Shown here: positions 20,939-32,527 of the stretch, in pieces
How positions within the stretch are numbered: position 1 is the stretch's first letter
How the letters are laid out: each line of letters opens with the position of its first letter
NCBI GenBank assembly: GCA_038373885.1
Contig: JAWZYV010010319.1
Location: 601,001-665,000 of the forward strand
Length of the DNA stretch: 64,000 bases
Direction: 5' to 3'
Source of the DNA: Cheiracanthium punctorium
Lineage: Eukaryota; Arthropoda; Arachnida; Araneae; Cheiracanthiidae
The notes under the pieces: generated by a model
Database searches by the model: none
What the model saw: only the letters and a program-made list of their open reading frames with translations
Told to the model about the DNA's origin: nothing
Position numbers and translations under genes: made by a program

Positions 20939-23900
20939 TTAAGGATAATTATTAAAGTCAAATAGATGGCGCTGTGATGCCACAAATAATAATCATTCCC
21001 TTTGTTATCCTTTTTTACAGTGTGGCAACATGCTTTCTGTTTGTCCCTAGCTACTCCTTATTGTTTTTTATGATTTCAATGTGTTTCGTCTATGTTATAT
21101 GTTGTGCTATGTTATGTTTCGTCAATATTTTAAATGTGTGAATACCATTTATTTAATTCCTGTACCATTCGCACTCTGCCCCAGTACATTACTTTCTGGT
21201 ACACCTAATATAAGATTTAAACCACTATCCAAGGGAAGCCTTTTTTTAAAGGTAGTTTCCTATCATCTAGGAAAAGGTATAGGGTGCATCAAGACAACTC
21301 AAATTCTGTTGCAATATTTAGGGCTGCGAACATTGCTAAAAGCACTAAATGAGGGTTGGTACTTAGAAACGCATTTATTTTTGCATGATACAATTTTCTG
21401 GAGGACATATACATGGTTAAGAAAAACAGGAAACCAACTGTGACTAACATTATAAATTTTTTTTGAAGTGATTATTACTCGGGTCAAAAAGACAATTTCA
21501 GTTCCATAGTGTACTGTGTTCTCGAGTTGATTGGTTAAGTCAATTTTCCCTTCCCTTAAGTTTCCAAACTACCTTTTGATCACACCTGAAGTCTTTAGAG
21601 ACTTGCTTTGCAGCTATAGTACGTTTGTATTGCCACGAAATGCAAACTTTTGCTGCACGATGATCCCAACTGAAATTGATATCTCTGGAGCATTCATTGC
21701 TCGTTTCTACAAAATACCTTTCTGCTATATTTTGATTTAAATGCAGTGATAGTTTGTTCCTGTCAGCGAATTTTAACTACGTTTTATATTTAATTTGCTA
21801 GTTTTAGAGCGTTTTTGACTTTGATTGGCATGCCAACCTCTTTTTTTAACGTTTTAAAGTCGGTAAAGATGTCTTTACACACGAATTTCGACCTGCGTTA
21901 TAGACTTTCCTAGAGAAATTTTTGCCTAGAAGAATGCTGTCACAACACTTGTATAACCTCAGTTCCATAGATCACATTTTAAATGTGGTGATTAAATAAA
22001 ATTCAGTGGCTTTCCTAATTCGCTTTAATTATTGGAAATGCAATATCAAGAATGATTATAAAATGTTTGGATAAGAAATAATTTTATAACCCATGTACTT
22101 CCCAGAATTCAATTTCTTTGCTATTTGCGTATTTAGTAAAATGAGGGACGGTGTTTTTGAATGCATAATACGATATTGGTTATAACCTTGAATGCGTTTT
22201 TCTTTTTCCACTTAACTTTCATTAAAGCAAACTTGATAACTCTAACTTCTCAGTCGGAAGTGGACGCGATCTAAAAGAAAAATATATAAATATCAGCTGC
22301 GCCAAATGAGCTCTAAATGATCTCGTTTGTTCCTTTCCATTTGACAAACCTCTATCACCCATTCTGTCATCCATCAATACAACTAAGTGTTTTTTAAATG
22401 TTAGTTTACTTCTCAACGGGCACAGTGTTACTTTCTCTTCGTTCCGATGAAAAATACTGATATCGAATGGCGACGTGATCGAACTTGCGTCATTAAATTC
22501 TTTAAGGCGAATGAAAATATACTCCTGACATTTTTGTCTGCTGGCTTAAGATACTGGATTTCTGTCGGGCGATAATGATGCTCAGTGAGCTAATTTTTAG
22601 AGATCAGTAGATTTTATGTCAACTAATAATGGACTAGTATTGCTCCAGTATCATAAACATTGATGATATACACAGGAAACATCATTAGTGAAAAGGTAAT
22701 ATCAATAAATTATTGATATTGTCAATAAAATCTCAGTACCATCAATAAAATATTGCCTTTAAACTGGTTGGTTATGTAATTACTATATAAAATAAGGAAT
22801 ATTGTACAACACTAACTTACAAGAGGTTACTTTCCAATCTTTGTATGTGAAAATGTTAATCTTGCAGTAAAAATATTTTTAGTTTTGTGACGAAATAAAT
22901 AAAAGTATTAGTTTCCGAGCTACATTTTTCAGATGTTTTATTTGCATTTCAATTTCATTTCAGTTAAGTAATTGTTTTATAACAAATGGAATGAGACCAT
23001 TTGACTTTAGAAGATTACACACGAGAATTATATTTTCAAAAATTAATTTTTTTCCCCTTCTCATGTTGAAAAGTGATATTACTATTTTGAAAATGTTCCC
23101 CAAATCATCTTGGGTTAGCTCGTCCTCACATTAATGCATATTCCATTAAATGGAAATGTATGATGCTATATGTTTTTATCAGAGGCCTTCTCCATTTTTA
23201 ATGTCTAAGCTCTTCATACATAGATAGAAGTAATTTCTAATCTTTAAAGCTTGTATACATACATTATATAATAAATGTGCATTTACTAAATTATGGAAAG
23301 CGCAAAATGTGTTTTCTTGTTGAAATAAAAGTAACTAAATAGCTCTAAAATCTCATTGAATAGAATGACACAAACATGTAAGATCAGGTAACACAGGAAA
23401 AAGAACATCATTTCGTTTTTTCTTTATCCTTTGATTAGTTATAGATTATGTTAATTTATTAAAATATTTTTTTGATTAATTAATTCATTTTCTAATATAT
23501 ATTTTTTATTAAATATTTTAATTAATTGCAACACTATTTTTTCATGATTCTTATTAGATAGAAATTTTTAGTATTAACTTGCATTTGCGAGTGATTAATT
23601 ATTGAAAAAATGCAGAAAGTATTTTGCAACTTAAAGATATACTTTTTTTAAACTTAACAAACGAACTTGCCATACTTAGTAATATAAGGAACGAATAAGT
23701 CACGTTGGTTATAAATTTATTAGATCAAATAGAAAAACCTTATAAATTAGCAAGAGATCTGATAATAATTTTAAAATAAATACTTTTACTTTAAAAAAAA
23801 TATTAACAGAACTTTTACCTGTACATTGTGCTGTAGTTACTAGTAACTATACGGCACAATGTGAGGGTAAAATGCAGCACATTCATTGTAGCTACAAGTA

Positions 23901-25441
23901 GCTACGAAACAAAATACGGGCAAATGTAACATTATTTTTTTCAGTTTAATCATAAAATTGTTTTTAGGAAAGGAATAAGAGTTCACTCAATGGTGTTTAA
24001 TATAGTATTGTAACATATTAATGATCATCATCATCAAGTCACCTGTAAGAGGATAGTTAAAACGTTTCATTATACCAAAAAAGAAAAAAAAGGTACTCGC
24101 ACTTATTTTTATTAATTAATTAATTATTTTTTTCGTCAACACAGCCTCTTTCTGTTACCAACTCACTGACTTTTATCTTAGAGTATTTCTTTTTCTCCAC
24201 GACCTTTCCCCTTCCCCATTAAACATTTACTTTCTGTATTTTCCATCATCTAATCTCGTGAAATTTCGTCTTCGAAAGCCAACCCTGGAGATCAGCTTTT
24301 CAATCTTGTATGTTGTAATTTCTTCTTTCCTTAACAAACCGTCTTATTGTTTTCTTAAGAAAATTATCATACACAAATACACAGATTTTTATCCCCCCCC
24401 AATATATGTGTGTATGCGTATAAAATCACAATGGCTTTCTGAAAATAAAATTGCTTTTCTTTCTGCTGGCCCGAACTTATTACGAAACTTATTTACACTC
24501 TCAAAATAAATTTTCATTTGGGCTTATTTTTTCTCTTTTTAATAGGGAAACCTCAGACATTGCTAAATCTCAATTTCTACACTTGATTGCATCTCAGAGC
24601 ATCTAACTGAGGATTCAATTTAGATTTCGCAAGTTTCCAGTTGCAAATAATGCATCGAGTATTGGCATATTTTATTTATTTCCTCATGAATGGAAACATT
24701 TATTTTCTCTTATTGCGACTGTATAACCTAATAATCAATTTCGCATTTGCATTCTGAAATTATCCAAATCTCTTTTTTTCTTTCTTTCATCGGCTATGAA
24801 TGAGTGTATGTGAGGTTTCTAAAACATGCTCATAAATTAGTGGGCCACACTTCGTACCAAATCAAACTTTAATTATAACGATCAATTTTTAATAGTTTTG
24901 AAAGAACCATTATGTTCTTGCACTCGACTTGCAAAAAACTTTGATTTCCTTTATATGAACTTGCTCTGAAGAAAGACTTTTTTGCCTGTTTTATTCGGCC
25001 TTCGTCTAAAATAGGATATGACGTTTTCATATCCGTATTAAAGAATATTTTTTTCTACTCACTCTTAGCTACTGACATTTTAAAGCAAGTGAATTCATCT
25101 AAACGAAGTTCTACTTTATTCGTATTTGGCTCGCTTTTTAAAGCACATGAGCTGTGCTTTGAAAGGATTTATCTAAAGTTGTTAGCATAAACTTTACGAA
25201 CTTTTAATTATACAACGGGAAAGCAAAATGCAAAGTGCTGCGGGGAAGTAACCCGCACCAGAAGGGATTTTGAGTTTTAACTGACGCACAGAAAAAATAA
25301 ATGTAGCATTTCAGTTTGGTTAACCTCCTGTCGGTTTTGTCAATTTTTTAAAAATGCTTTTGCTTTTTTTTTTTTTTATAGATTTTCTGAAAATTGTGCA
25401 AAATTTTCTTAATGCATAATATTAAAATATCTACAGTGAAC
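20939..25441. other. No gene seen, long AT-rich stretch
   Basis: Over 4 kb without a recognised element. Open frames at 21081-21443 and 21531-21740 have no domain. Small repeats of 'atcaataaa(a)tattg' occur at 22700-22760, and a run of Ts lies near 25365. It could be intron or intergenic DNA. Confidence 0.5.
23823..23862. repeat. 40-bp imperfect palindrome
   Basis: acattgtgc / gcacaatgt arms flank agttactagtaact, itself a perfect 14-bp palindrome. A related 'gtagctacaagtagctac' follows at 23890-23907. A cruciform or binding-site role is possible, but no support is available. Confidence 0.6.
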
Positions 25442-25505
25442 CAAATAAAATTTAAAGTAATTAAAAAACTTTGTAAAAAACACACATAAGAAGTAAAAGG
25501 AAAGA

Positions 25506-25549
25506 GGATACGCGTTTCGTTCAAAAATTGTTTTGAACTTCTTCAGTCC
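25506..25549 (-). ncRNA. Hammerhead-ribozyme-like motif (left arm)
   Basis: Exact mirror of 25624-25667 on the opposite strand, with the same core and stems. Because the arms are perfect complements, each strand of the locus contains one motif in sense orientation. Confidence 0.45.
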
Positions 25550-25623
25550 AAGCCCTTCGACGTAAAGAACACAGGGAACTGAAAAGAGAGAAAGTTCCCT
25601 GTGTTCTTTACGTCGAAGGGCTT

Positions 25624-25667
25624 GGACTGAAGAAGTTCAAAACAATTTTTGAACGAAACGCGTATCC
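25624..25667 (+). ncRNA. Hammerhead-ribozyme-like motif (right arm)
   Basis: Reading 5' to 3': GGA (stem I), CTGAAGA core (25627-25633), an extra A, stem II GTTCAAAA/TTTTGAAC of 8 bp with loop CAAT, GAA core then A (25655-25658), a minimal stem III (AC/GT with loop GC), A at 25664 as the predicted cleavage residue, and TCC (stem I). The very short stem III is typical of hammerheads of Penelope-like elements and some SINEs. The extra A at the stem II junction departs from the CUGANGAG consensus, and stem I is only 3 bp before an internal loop, so activity is unproven. Confidence 0.45.
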
Positions 25668-26068
25668 TCTTTCCTTTTACTTCTTATGTGTGTTTTTTAC
25701 AAAGTTTTTTAATTACTTTATCGTTTAACACCAGTATTTTGAGTGTTTTTTCAAATAAAATTTAGTTGCAAGCGATGAATTTGCTCTTGTCTTTAAAAGC
25801 TTATTTCACTAGAATAAAATGTTAATATTAAAAAAAAAAATGTTTCTCCATTACAATTTCACTCAACATTTTGTTCTTTATCATGTAAGCCTTTAAGTTA
25901 CAGTTACACAGTTATAACTCTGATTCCTATACTTTTGCCAATATGCTAATTCCGTTCTTTGTACTCCTAGAATAATGCCGAATATTCAGGCTTTTTAGAA
26001 ATCTGTATTACATAATAACCTGTCAACGACGGAGTTAGTATAAGCACATAATGTATTTGGCGTACATG

Positions 26069-26070
<2 letters not shown>

Positions 26071-26105
<35 letters not shown>
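26071..26105. repeat. (TTA)n microsatellite
   Basis: Twelve tandem TTA/ATT units. Confidence 0.95.
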
Positions 26106-26825
26106 GAGTCTTTAACTTCGCCGATTTGTATTTAAGGCTGTTCAAAAGTCCTGTGACACGTATCACAACCTTGAAACACAATAATTGTGCGAAATGTAAA
26201 AAAATCCAGTCTCTTGTTTAAAATAAAAATTAAAATGTGCAATTTTTTAAAATTAAAGGCTAATTTGGATCCTCCTTTTTGTTAAAGATGCGGGTGGTTA
26301 CCACAAATGCACTGTCGAAAATCGGTCTTTGTTCGTAATACTTATGATTTATTAAACCGCACTTTTAAAAATCATAAAAAGGGCATGCATCGACGCGACT
26401 CTCATTTATGCGCGATTTTAAATCGGTCCCTTGAAACGCGTATAAGTGAGAGATCACTGTATTTATTATTACAGCATTTTATCCATTAGATCATTTGACG
26501 AAGGTGAAACTGCCACTATACCTGTTACAGCTGCTCTAAAATTATGGATGGAAACAATTATTTTGAATAATTTGCGGAAAAGAATAGTCCATCCATTCTA
26601 CTTCTCCGAAGTATATTTATTCAGGAATAAAGCATAAGTTTAAAATGCGGTCCTTGTTCGTGGTTTGCGGAATAATTTATTAAATAGGCAACAGTACATT
26701 ACTATTGCTACTTATCTTATAAACTTATTTAAAGGCGTTTCAATTTTTCTCTGTAATAACAGAAATGAAAGAAATTGATACTTTGCCTGGATTCAAAATA
26801 TTTTTTGATGCGTGATACTCACAAC

Positions 26826-26997
26826 CAGGCGCGTAGCCAGGAAAAATTTTCGGGGGGGGGGAATATGCGCCTGAAAATTTTTTCGGGGGGGGGGGGTATG
26901 AACTTATATGTGTATAAATAGACGGAGTTTAATTACTAATCCAAAAATTTCGGGGGGGGGGATATATCCCGATATCCCCCTCCTGGCTACGCCCCTG
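26826..26997. mobile_element. hAT-type MITE, family B (CAGGGGCGTAGCC)
   Basis: It starts CAGGCGCGTAGCCAGG and ends CCTGGCTACGCCCCTG, with the 8-bp duplication CTCACAAC at 26818-26825 and 26998-27005. It contains three long G runs after 'attttcg'. Its ends match the copies at 29177, 49396 and 53260. Confidence 0.93.
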
Positions 26998-27043
26998 CTC
27001 ACAACCCCTCATGGTTTCATTGTTGATCAGCATAATATTTTAA

Positions 27044-27547
27044 CCCTTTGAGGCGCAACCCTTTCCCAATGCTGAAAAAAGGGTATCCGTTGCCATCGCT
27101 CGACTTAACTACCAGCAAGAGGGCGGACGATCGGAACGTTCATCGCGTGCCACAGACCTAGAGACCCCTTTTTTGACGCCAGCTGTCTGTGCCGCACAGC
27201 CAGCTGCGTCAAAAAAAGGGTCTGTATAGATCTGTGGCACGCGATGAACGTTTCGATCGTCCGCCCTCTTGCTGGTAGTTAAGTCGAGCGATGGCAACGG
27301 CTGCCCTTTTTTCAGCATTGGGCAATCTGTTCAGCTCTTCTCGCATTCTTCCATTTTTCAGCAGATGTCAGTGCTGTTAAAAATAATCGTGACACTTTTT
27401 TTATGGGAAATGACGTTCTAAAAAGTAAAGGATTCTCGTGGAGCTATGTCACCCGCTACTATTTTTATAATCTATTCTTCGTGACTGGCAACAGTCAAAA
27501 CGTCAGAGTTTGGTGTTCCCAGAGCGGGAACACTGCGCGTTAAAGGG
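27044..27547. mobile_element. piggyBac-type foldback MITE, copy 1 (504 bp)
   Basis: It is bounded by TTAA at 27040-27043 and 27548-27551, with ends CCCTTTGAGGCGCA and TGCGCGTTAAAGGG, as for piggyBac elements. The left half (27065-27322) is one large near-perfect hairpin of about 125-bp arms centred at 27193. The right half is unique tail sequence ('tcttcgtgactggcaacagt', 'ccagagcgggaacactgcgc'). Copies are at 38807-39260 and, reversed and truncated, at 57998-58366. Confidence 0.88.
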
Positions 27548-27551
27548 TTAA

Positions 27552-29154
27552 AAGGAAAAAGCAACAAACTCTGTATCTCATATGTATTAGTTTGTAATAA
27601 ACCAATTTTTTAAAATGCCAATTGTGATAATGAGCGAAACATCATCTCTCTGCTGAATCTCTGCATGTTATTCCTTGAAATTCCACCTGATTTTTGGTCT
27701 TGACTTATGAAATAGAAATGGCGAAAGCTAAAGAAAAGGTTGGATGAGACTCTGAAGTTCCAGGAATAATGAAATAAAGAAAACAATAAAAGCATTCACT
27801 TCTAAATCTCAGTATCACAATGTAACTGAGTCATCTCCGGGGAAAAAAAAAAAATTAATGAGATATACGTTCGTCGAGGCTGAACGATATTCAGTGTTAA
27901 TGATATAATCAAGGAGATTCAGAAGTTCCGTATAGGAACTTTCTAGAAATAATTATTTTTTTAACGACGCCATCGGAAAACAGAAAAACTTAATTACGAC
28001 CTTGTAGAGGCGAGAGTGTTCTGCCGGATATGTGATCCGAATCCCAATTCTAAATCTGACAGCGTGCTTACACAAATGGGATCTAACAAAACTGAAGAAA
28101 ACTAGTTCAAGATACTTTATAAAAAGTAAGAAAATAAACAAATGAAATATATTGGACGCGTTGTGATTGATAACAGAAAACTGCTTGCAGGAAAACAGAC
28201 TGGGAAAACTGACCGCTTTCAATCGCATCTCTTTCGTCAGGGAAGCTTGAGATAATTCAGGGAGGGTTGGCTGTTGCGACAAACCAATAGGAATACATTA
28301 TTGGGACATCGTCGAAGAAGACGAGCCTTTCGGAGAGTTATCAGTCTCACAGAGATTACTTTGCGAAGGGAACATAAATTAATATGGCCAATCGTAGGAA
28401 AGAGAAGGTATTTATATTATATTTTTCTAAGTAAAAAAAAAATCTTTTCATTTATTTTGAGTAAGTAGAAATCTAATTTTAGAAACTATAATAATGCATC
28501 CGATATTTATTTTCTGTATCTGATATTATCAAAAAACGTTATAATATCGTCTTTTAAGACTTTTATATTATTTTTTCCCCTGCAATTCTTAATTATTATT
28601 GGCTAAGAACTATTTTATTTGGCATAAGTTTACAAAACTCGCACACTTTTCCTAATGTGAATGACGTAATTAATTTTTTAGCTTTAAAAATTATGAGAAA
28701 TGTCCGGTTAGTTATCAGACATCAAAAGAATTTTTTGAAGTTAAAATAAACGTTTCACTGTTTATGTATATTATTTGGCAGATAACAAATATTTAAAAGG
28801 TCCTACGACGTGTAACCTTTTACGGGCCAATGTTACCAATAGGGAACATCAAACTAAAAGTTTAATAAAAAATGAAATTTTATCAATATTGACTTGAAAA
28901 AATTAGCGGATAAAGTTAAAATATGACTTGATTTTTTTGAAACAGAAGTTGCATATCTATCATTTATGAGAAACTGGACAAAAAATCATGAAAACAGGTA
29001 TTTTCATAAATTTTTACAGAACTATCTTGATACGCCCACACCCCCTTCAAAATTAATATCTTTACTTAATTAAAAATTTTTTTTATTAATTCTTAATATT
29101 TCACTTACTATTTAAACCACCCATCACTATATTCCGTTTTTTAAACCAATGTAA
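27552..29154. other. No gene seen
   Basis: AT-rich sequence. The open frame at 27953-28282 (minus, 109 codons) and others carry no recognisable domain. Confidence 0.5.
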
Positions 29155-29560
29155 GGGCCTCAGCATGGCACAGTGGCAGGGGCGTAGCCACGGGGGGGTT
29201 AGGGGGGTCATAACCCCCCCATGAGGAATTTTTTGCCATGCAAAATGCATATTCTTCACTACATTATCACACACACGTATACATATATATGAGTTGTAGT
29301 AGTCGTAACCCCCCCCATGAAAAATTTCTGGCTACGCCCCTGCACAGTGGTACTGTCACTGAAAATGGTAGAAGGCCGAAGTGTGAAGGTCCCGGGTTCG
29401 GGTGCCATTGTGCGGCTGTCGATCTAACGGTCTGGAGTTTTGGTAGGTTTTCTCCAGTTGTAACGTGAATGCGCGTTAGACCCCCCTTAGAAAGCCCTCC
29501 TACCAGGGCACCCCTCATCTTTGGCAGATTGCCCTAGTGTAGCGTTGCCTTAATCTCACA
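29155..29560 (+). repeat. tRNA-derived SINE interrupted by a MITE
   Basis: The A-box-like 'catggcacagtgg' is duplicated by the MITE insertion and resumes as 'cacagtggtactgtcactg'. The B-box is 'gggttcgggtgcc', followed by 'ctgtcgatctaacggtctgg', 'ttttctccagttgtaacgtg' and the tail 'gcagattgccctagtg'. With the MITE removed it is the most complete copy of this SINE family in the window. It would be transcribed by RNA polymerase III and moved by a LINE enzyme. Confidence 0.8.
29177..29342. mobile_element. hAT-type MITE, family B, inside a SINE
   Basis: CAGGGGCGTAGCC...GGCTACGCCCCTG, 166 bp, with the perfect 8-bp duplication CACAGTGG at 29169-29176 and 29343-29350. The duplicated target is the A-box of the SINE, which dates the MITE after the SINE. 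Confidence 0.96.
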
Positions 29561-30794
29561 AAATCGATACCGAAAAGTATAATCAGAAATGACCCATGCT
29601 CCCAGCTAGGAACACAGTGAAAATTGTATACAGTGTTTTTTTTTTCTTTTTTTTTTACCACATTTAAATGACTAATATACTTTAATTAACGCATTAGAAG
29701 ACAAAATATAAAAACATAAAAAATATGAATAAAAATAAAATAAAAGATTCCCGGATCTCAATTCGGTTTGTTTATTTTATTTATTTATTTATTTATATTT
29801 ATTTTCAAACTTACCAAATTAAATCTTCTCTATAAAGAGAAAAAATAGGCATTTATTTATCTCTGTGTGAGTTAATTGATTATTGTTACAGATTATTAAA
29901 AATTGACTTTTTAGATGCTGACTTTCACAACAATAATTTACTTAAGAACTTACGTAAAAACATATACTAATTTGAATCAATTTAACAAATTTTAAAGCAC
30001 AGGAATATTTCCAAATTACTAAAATATGTTGATCAAGGAAAAATGCAATTGAACAGTCAGTACCCCTTCGCGTACACGGACATACACATACACATACGTG
30101 TGCGCTTAATTTATGGTCGTCATAATTAATTTACAGTAGGTAATGGCAAATTAACGCTCTCCAAACCCAAGTTTATTTGAGATCGTTAAAAAAAAAAAAA
30201 AAGTATAAATTGCATTTTTTTTTCATGTATACATTTTTCATACATGTATTTCAATTAAGCAAAAAAGTGCAATTTATGGTTTATAACTGATTTGTTTTTC
30301 CAATTTATCTATTTTCAATTCTATTGTAAAATCCCTGTACAATGATATACTTAATGAAATAATTACACCGTGAAAGCAACTTTACATTATTGTCTTTACC
30401 TTCAAGTACCAAAAGGTTGAAATAAAAACCCAGCGTTTTAAGTAATGGTGATTTTGGGAGTTTTCATTTATGATAATGATACTGTTAAGTTTTCGCAGAA
30501 TAGGTAAAAGGCAACTAAATTTTATGATTAACCTATATCTTAATTTCGTGCTTAAGTTCAACACGTTTGAAAACTAAATGTATAAATTTTCGATAATTTC
30601 CCACAAATTGTTAATGAATTTTTAAAACACGGGAGAATGCACGGTTTAATACTGTAAGACGCAGCTACTAAAGTAATGAAAGTTTCTTTTTTTCCAGAAA
30701 TAACTCAACGATACAAAGATAATGATAACGCATTTTTGTTAATACCATGTATTACTTGTATTATAAAATTTGTATTTGTTGACTTTAAAAAAAC
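29561..30794. other. No gene seen
   Basis: AT-rich with (TTTA)n near 29775-29805 and A/T homopolymers. No domain in any frame. Confidence 0.5.
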
Positions 30795-31620
30795 TCTGGA
30801 GTGACTCCACTCGACTTTCCGAACACTTACGATTAAGATCATTACCAAGCATTTAAATAAATTTTAATAGATGCATAATTCAAACATATATACCAAATTG
30901 AAGCTCAATCGAATGCGCCGTTTAAACGCTAGTGCACTTTCAAGAATGTCTCCCCATACGCCATAATGTAAAAGAAATCTTTGTCGTAGCCCTGAAGAAA
31001 AACTATAAGTCTTATGTACATCAAAATCAATGCCTGTCTTAGGATGGTGGTTTATGACATATATGCCCAATTTGAGCTCAATCTAATCTACCGTTTAAAC
31101 GCTAGCGCACTTTCAAGAATTTCCTAACGTAGGCCATAATGTAAAAGAAATATTTGTCGTAGCCCTGTAGAAAAACGTTAAGTCCTATACACACCAAAAT
31201 CAATACCGGTCTTGTAACGGTGGTTTATAACATACATGCCCAATTGGCGCTCAATCGAATGTACCGTTTAAACGCTAGCGCACATTCAAATATTTCCTCC
31301 CATAGGCCATAATGTAAAAGGAATCTTTGTCGTAGCCCTGTAGTAAAACTATACGTCCTATACACACCAAAATCAATACATGTCTTGCGACAGTGGTTTG
31401 TAACATATATACCAAATTTGAGCTCAATCGAATGCCCCGCTTAGGAGCTATCGTGTTCACTCACATACACACACACACACACACATACATAAATTCATCT
31501 CGTAAAAATAGTATCAATGAATTCAGAAGACCTCAAAACGTGTAAATATACCAAAATCTCGAAGTCGAATTTTTTCATGATTACAATACTTTCCTTACAT
31601 GGTACATGTTCGGAAAGTAA
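30795..31620 (-). mobile_element. DINE/Helentron-like non-autonomous element, copy 2
   Basis: Same borders as the 18.8 kb element: 'ctggagtgactccactcg', then ACTTTCCGAACA on the left and TGTTCGGAAAGT on the right. It has three 173-bp units (landmark near 30933, 31106, 31279) and a (CA)n/(CATA)n tract at 31461-31487. Having fewer units than copy 1 shows expansion or contraction of the internal array. Confidence 0.6.
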
Positions 31621-31622
31621 CT

Positions 31623-32143
31623 AGGTAGATGACAGTATAAAGAGTACGGTAATATGTATGGATTGTGTGCGTGTGTGTGTCTGTGTGTGTGCATGCAATC
31701 ATTCCCTAGCTCTTACTTTACTGGAATTGAACGAAATATTACATTTCTTACCAGAAATTCAAAATCACTCTATGGATTTGATAAGATCATTCAATAAAGA
31801 TAACATTATTTAAAATTTTGTAATTAATATCATGCACTAAACTTTTGATGAACTATTTTAATTTTTAAGCTTGAAAAGTATTTTTAAAAAGTATACACAG
31901 TTTAAAAATTTCTTTTGAAACTGCTGCATACCATGAAAATAATTTTGGAATTTTTCTATGTCACAGATTAAATTGTTTAAACATTTTCACTATAAAATTA
32001 TATAACATTACTTTTTTCTTTTTATTTATTTATTTTTTCTGGCAGAGTTTTCATTTTAACCATTTGGTTTTGAACTGTGGATTTCAGCACTGCTATTTTT
32101 TTTCGTTACCTTCTTTGAATATGTTTCGTACGTTTTCAACAGA
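31623..32143. other. No gene seen; (GT)n
   Basis: A GT-rich microsatellite at about 31668-31692, then AT-rich sequence. Confidence 0.5.
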
Positions 32144-32527
32144 TTGCTGTTGTTGTTTCTAATGCCCTCTGGCAATGGTGGGGTGGTGCCAGATTCCCCA
32201 TATAGGACGGCGATGGGCGAGAGGGGATGGCTTCCATTTTAATGAGCCTCAGTGAGAGGAAGGCCGACTTCGCTCGGGGTCCTCAAATTTTGAACCAGTT
32301 CCAGATAAGGGACCAACCACCTGAAATAGGCACCCGCAGAGGAATCATTTGAACATGGAGGAACCACGACGGATTTTACGTCAACCAGCTCCCATTAGCG
32401 TACACGGTCCCACAGCAGTCGAGCCGAGAGGAAGTTGACCCTCCCAAGCACTGTCCAAGCCGGATGCCGCTTTACTTGCCGTGTTCTTACGGGAACGGGG
32501 TTTAGTGACTAGGCCACTGCGGGACAT
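32144..32527 (-). repeat. Second SINE-like family, GC-rich
   Basis: A 380-bp block that is conspicuously GC-rich. On the minus strand it begins 'cccgcagtggcctagtcact' (A-box-like), continues 'cccgttcccgtaagaacacg', and ends 'attagaaacaacaacagcaa', an AAC-repeat-type tail. A tRNA-like head, unique body and short-repeat tail suggest a SINE. A B-box is not convincing. It could instead be the 3' end of a LINE. Confidence 0.5.

Larger units (their letters stand above)
25455..25751. mobile_element. Retro-insertion-like unit with perfect 128-bp inverted repeat
   Basis: Arms 25453-25580 and 25593-25720 are perfect reverse complements over 128 bp with a 12-bp spacer (gaaaagagagaa). The right copy runs on for about 31 bp (atcgtttaacaccagtattt...). 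The whole is bracketed by a 13-bp direct repeat CAAATAAAATTTA at 25442-25454 and 25752-25764, like a target-site duplication of retrotransposition. Each arm holds a hammerhead-like core. Penelope-like elements and retrozymes carry hammerheads in terminal repeats and may insert as inverted copies, which is the best-fitting explanation. No protein is encoded. An assembly fold-back artefact is the main alternative, though it would not create the direct repeats. Confidence 0.7.

Noticed and set aside
21081..21443. 120-codon plus-strand frame
   Set aside because: No domain, AT-rich codon use like the intergenic DNA, and no conserved neighbour.
27109..27318. 69-codon frame, with similar frames at 38930-39163 and 58271-58591
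   Set aside because: The shared peptide comes from the hairpin arms of the piggyBac-type MITE.
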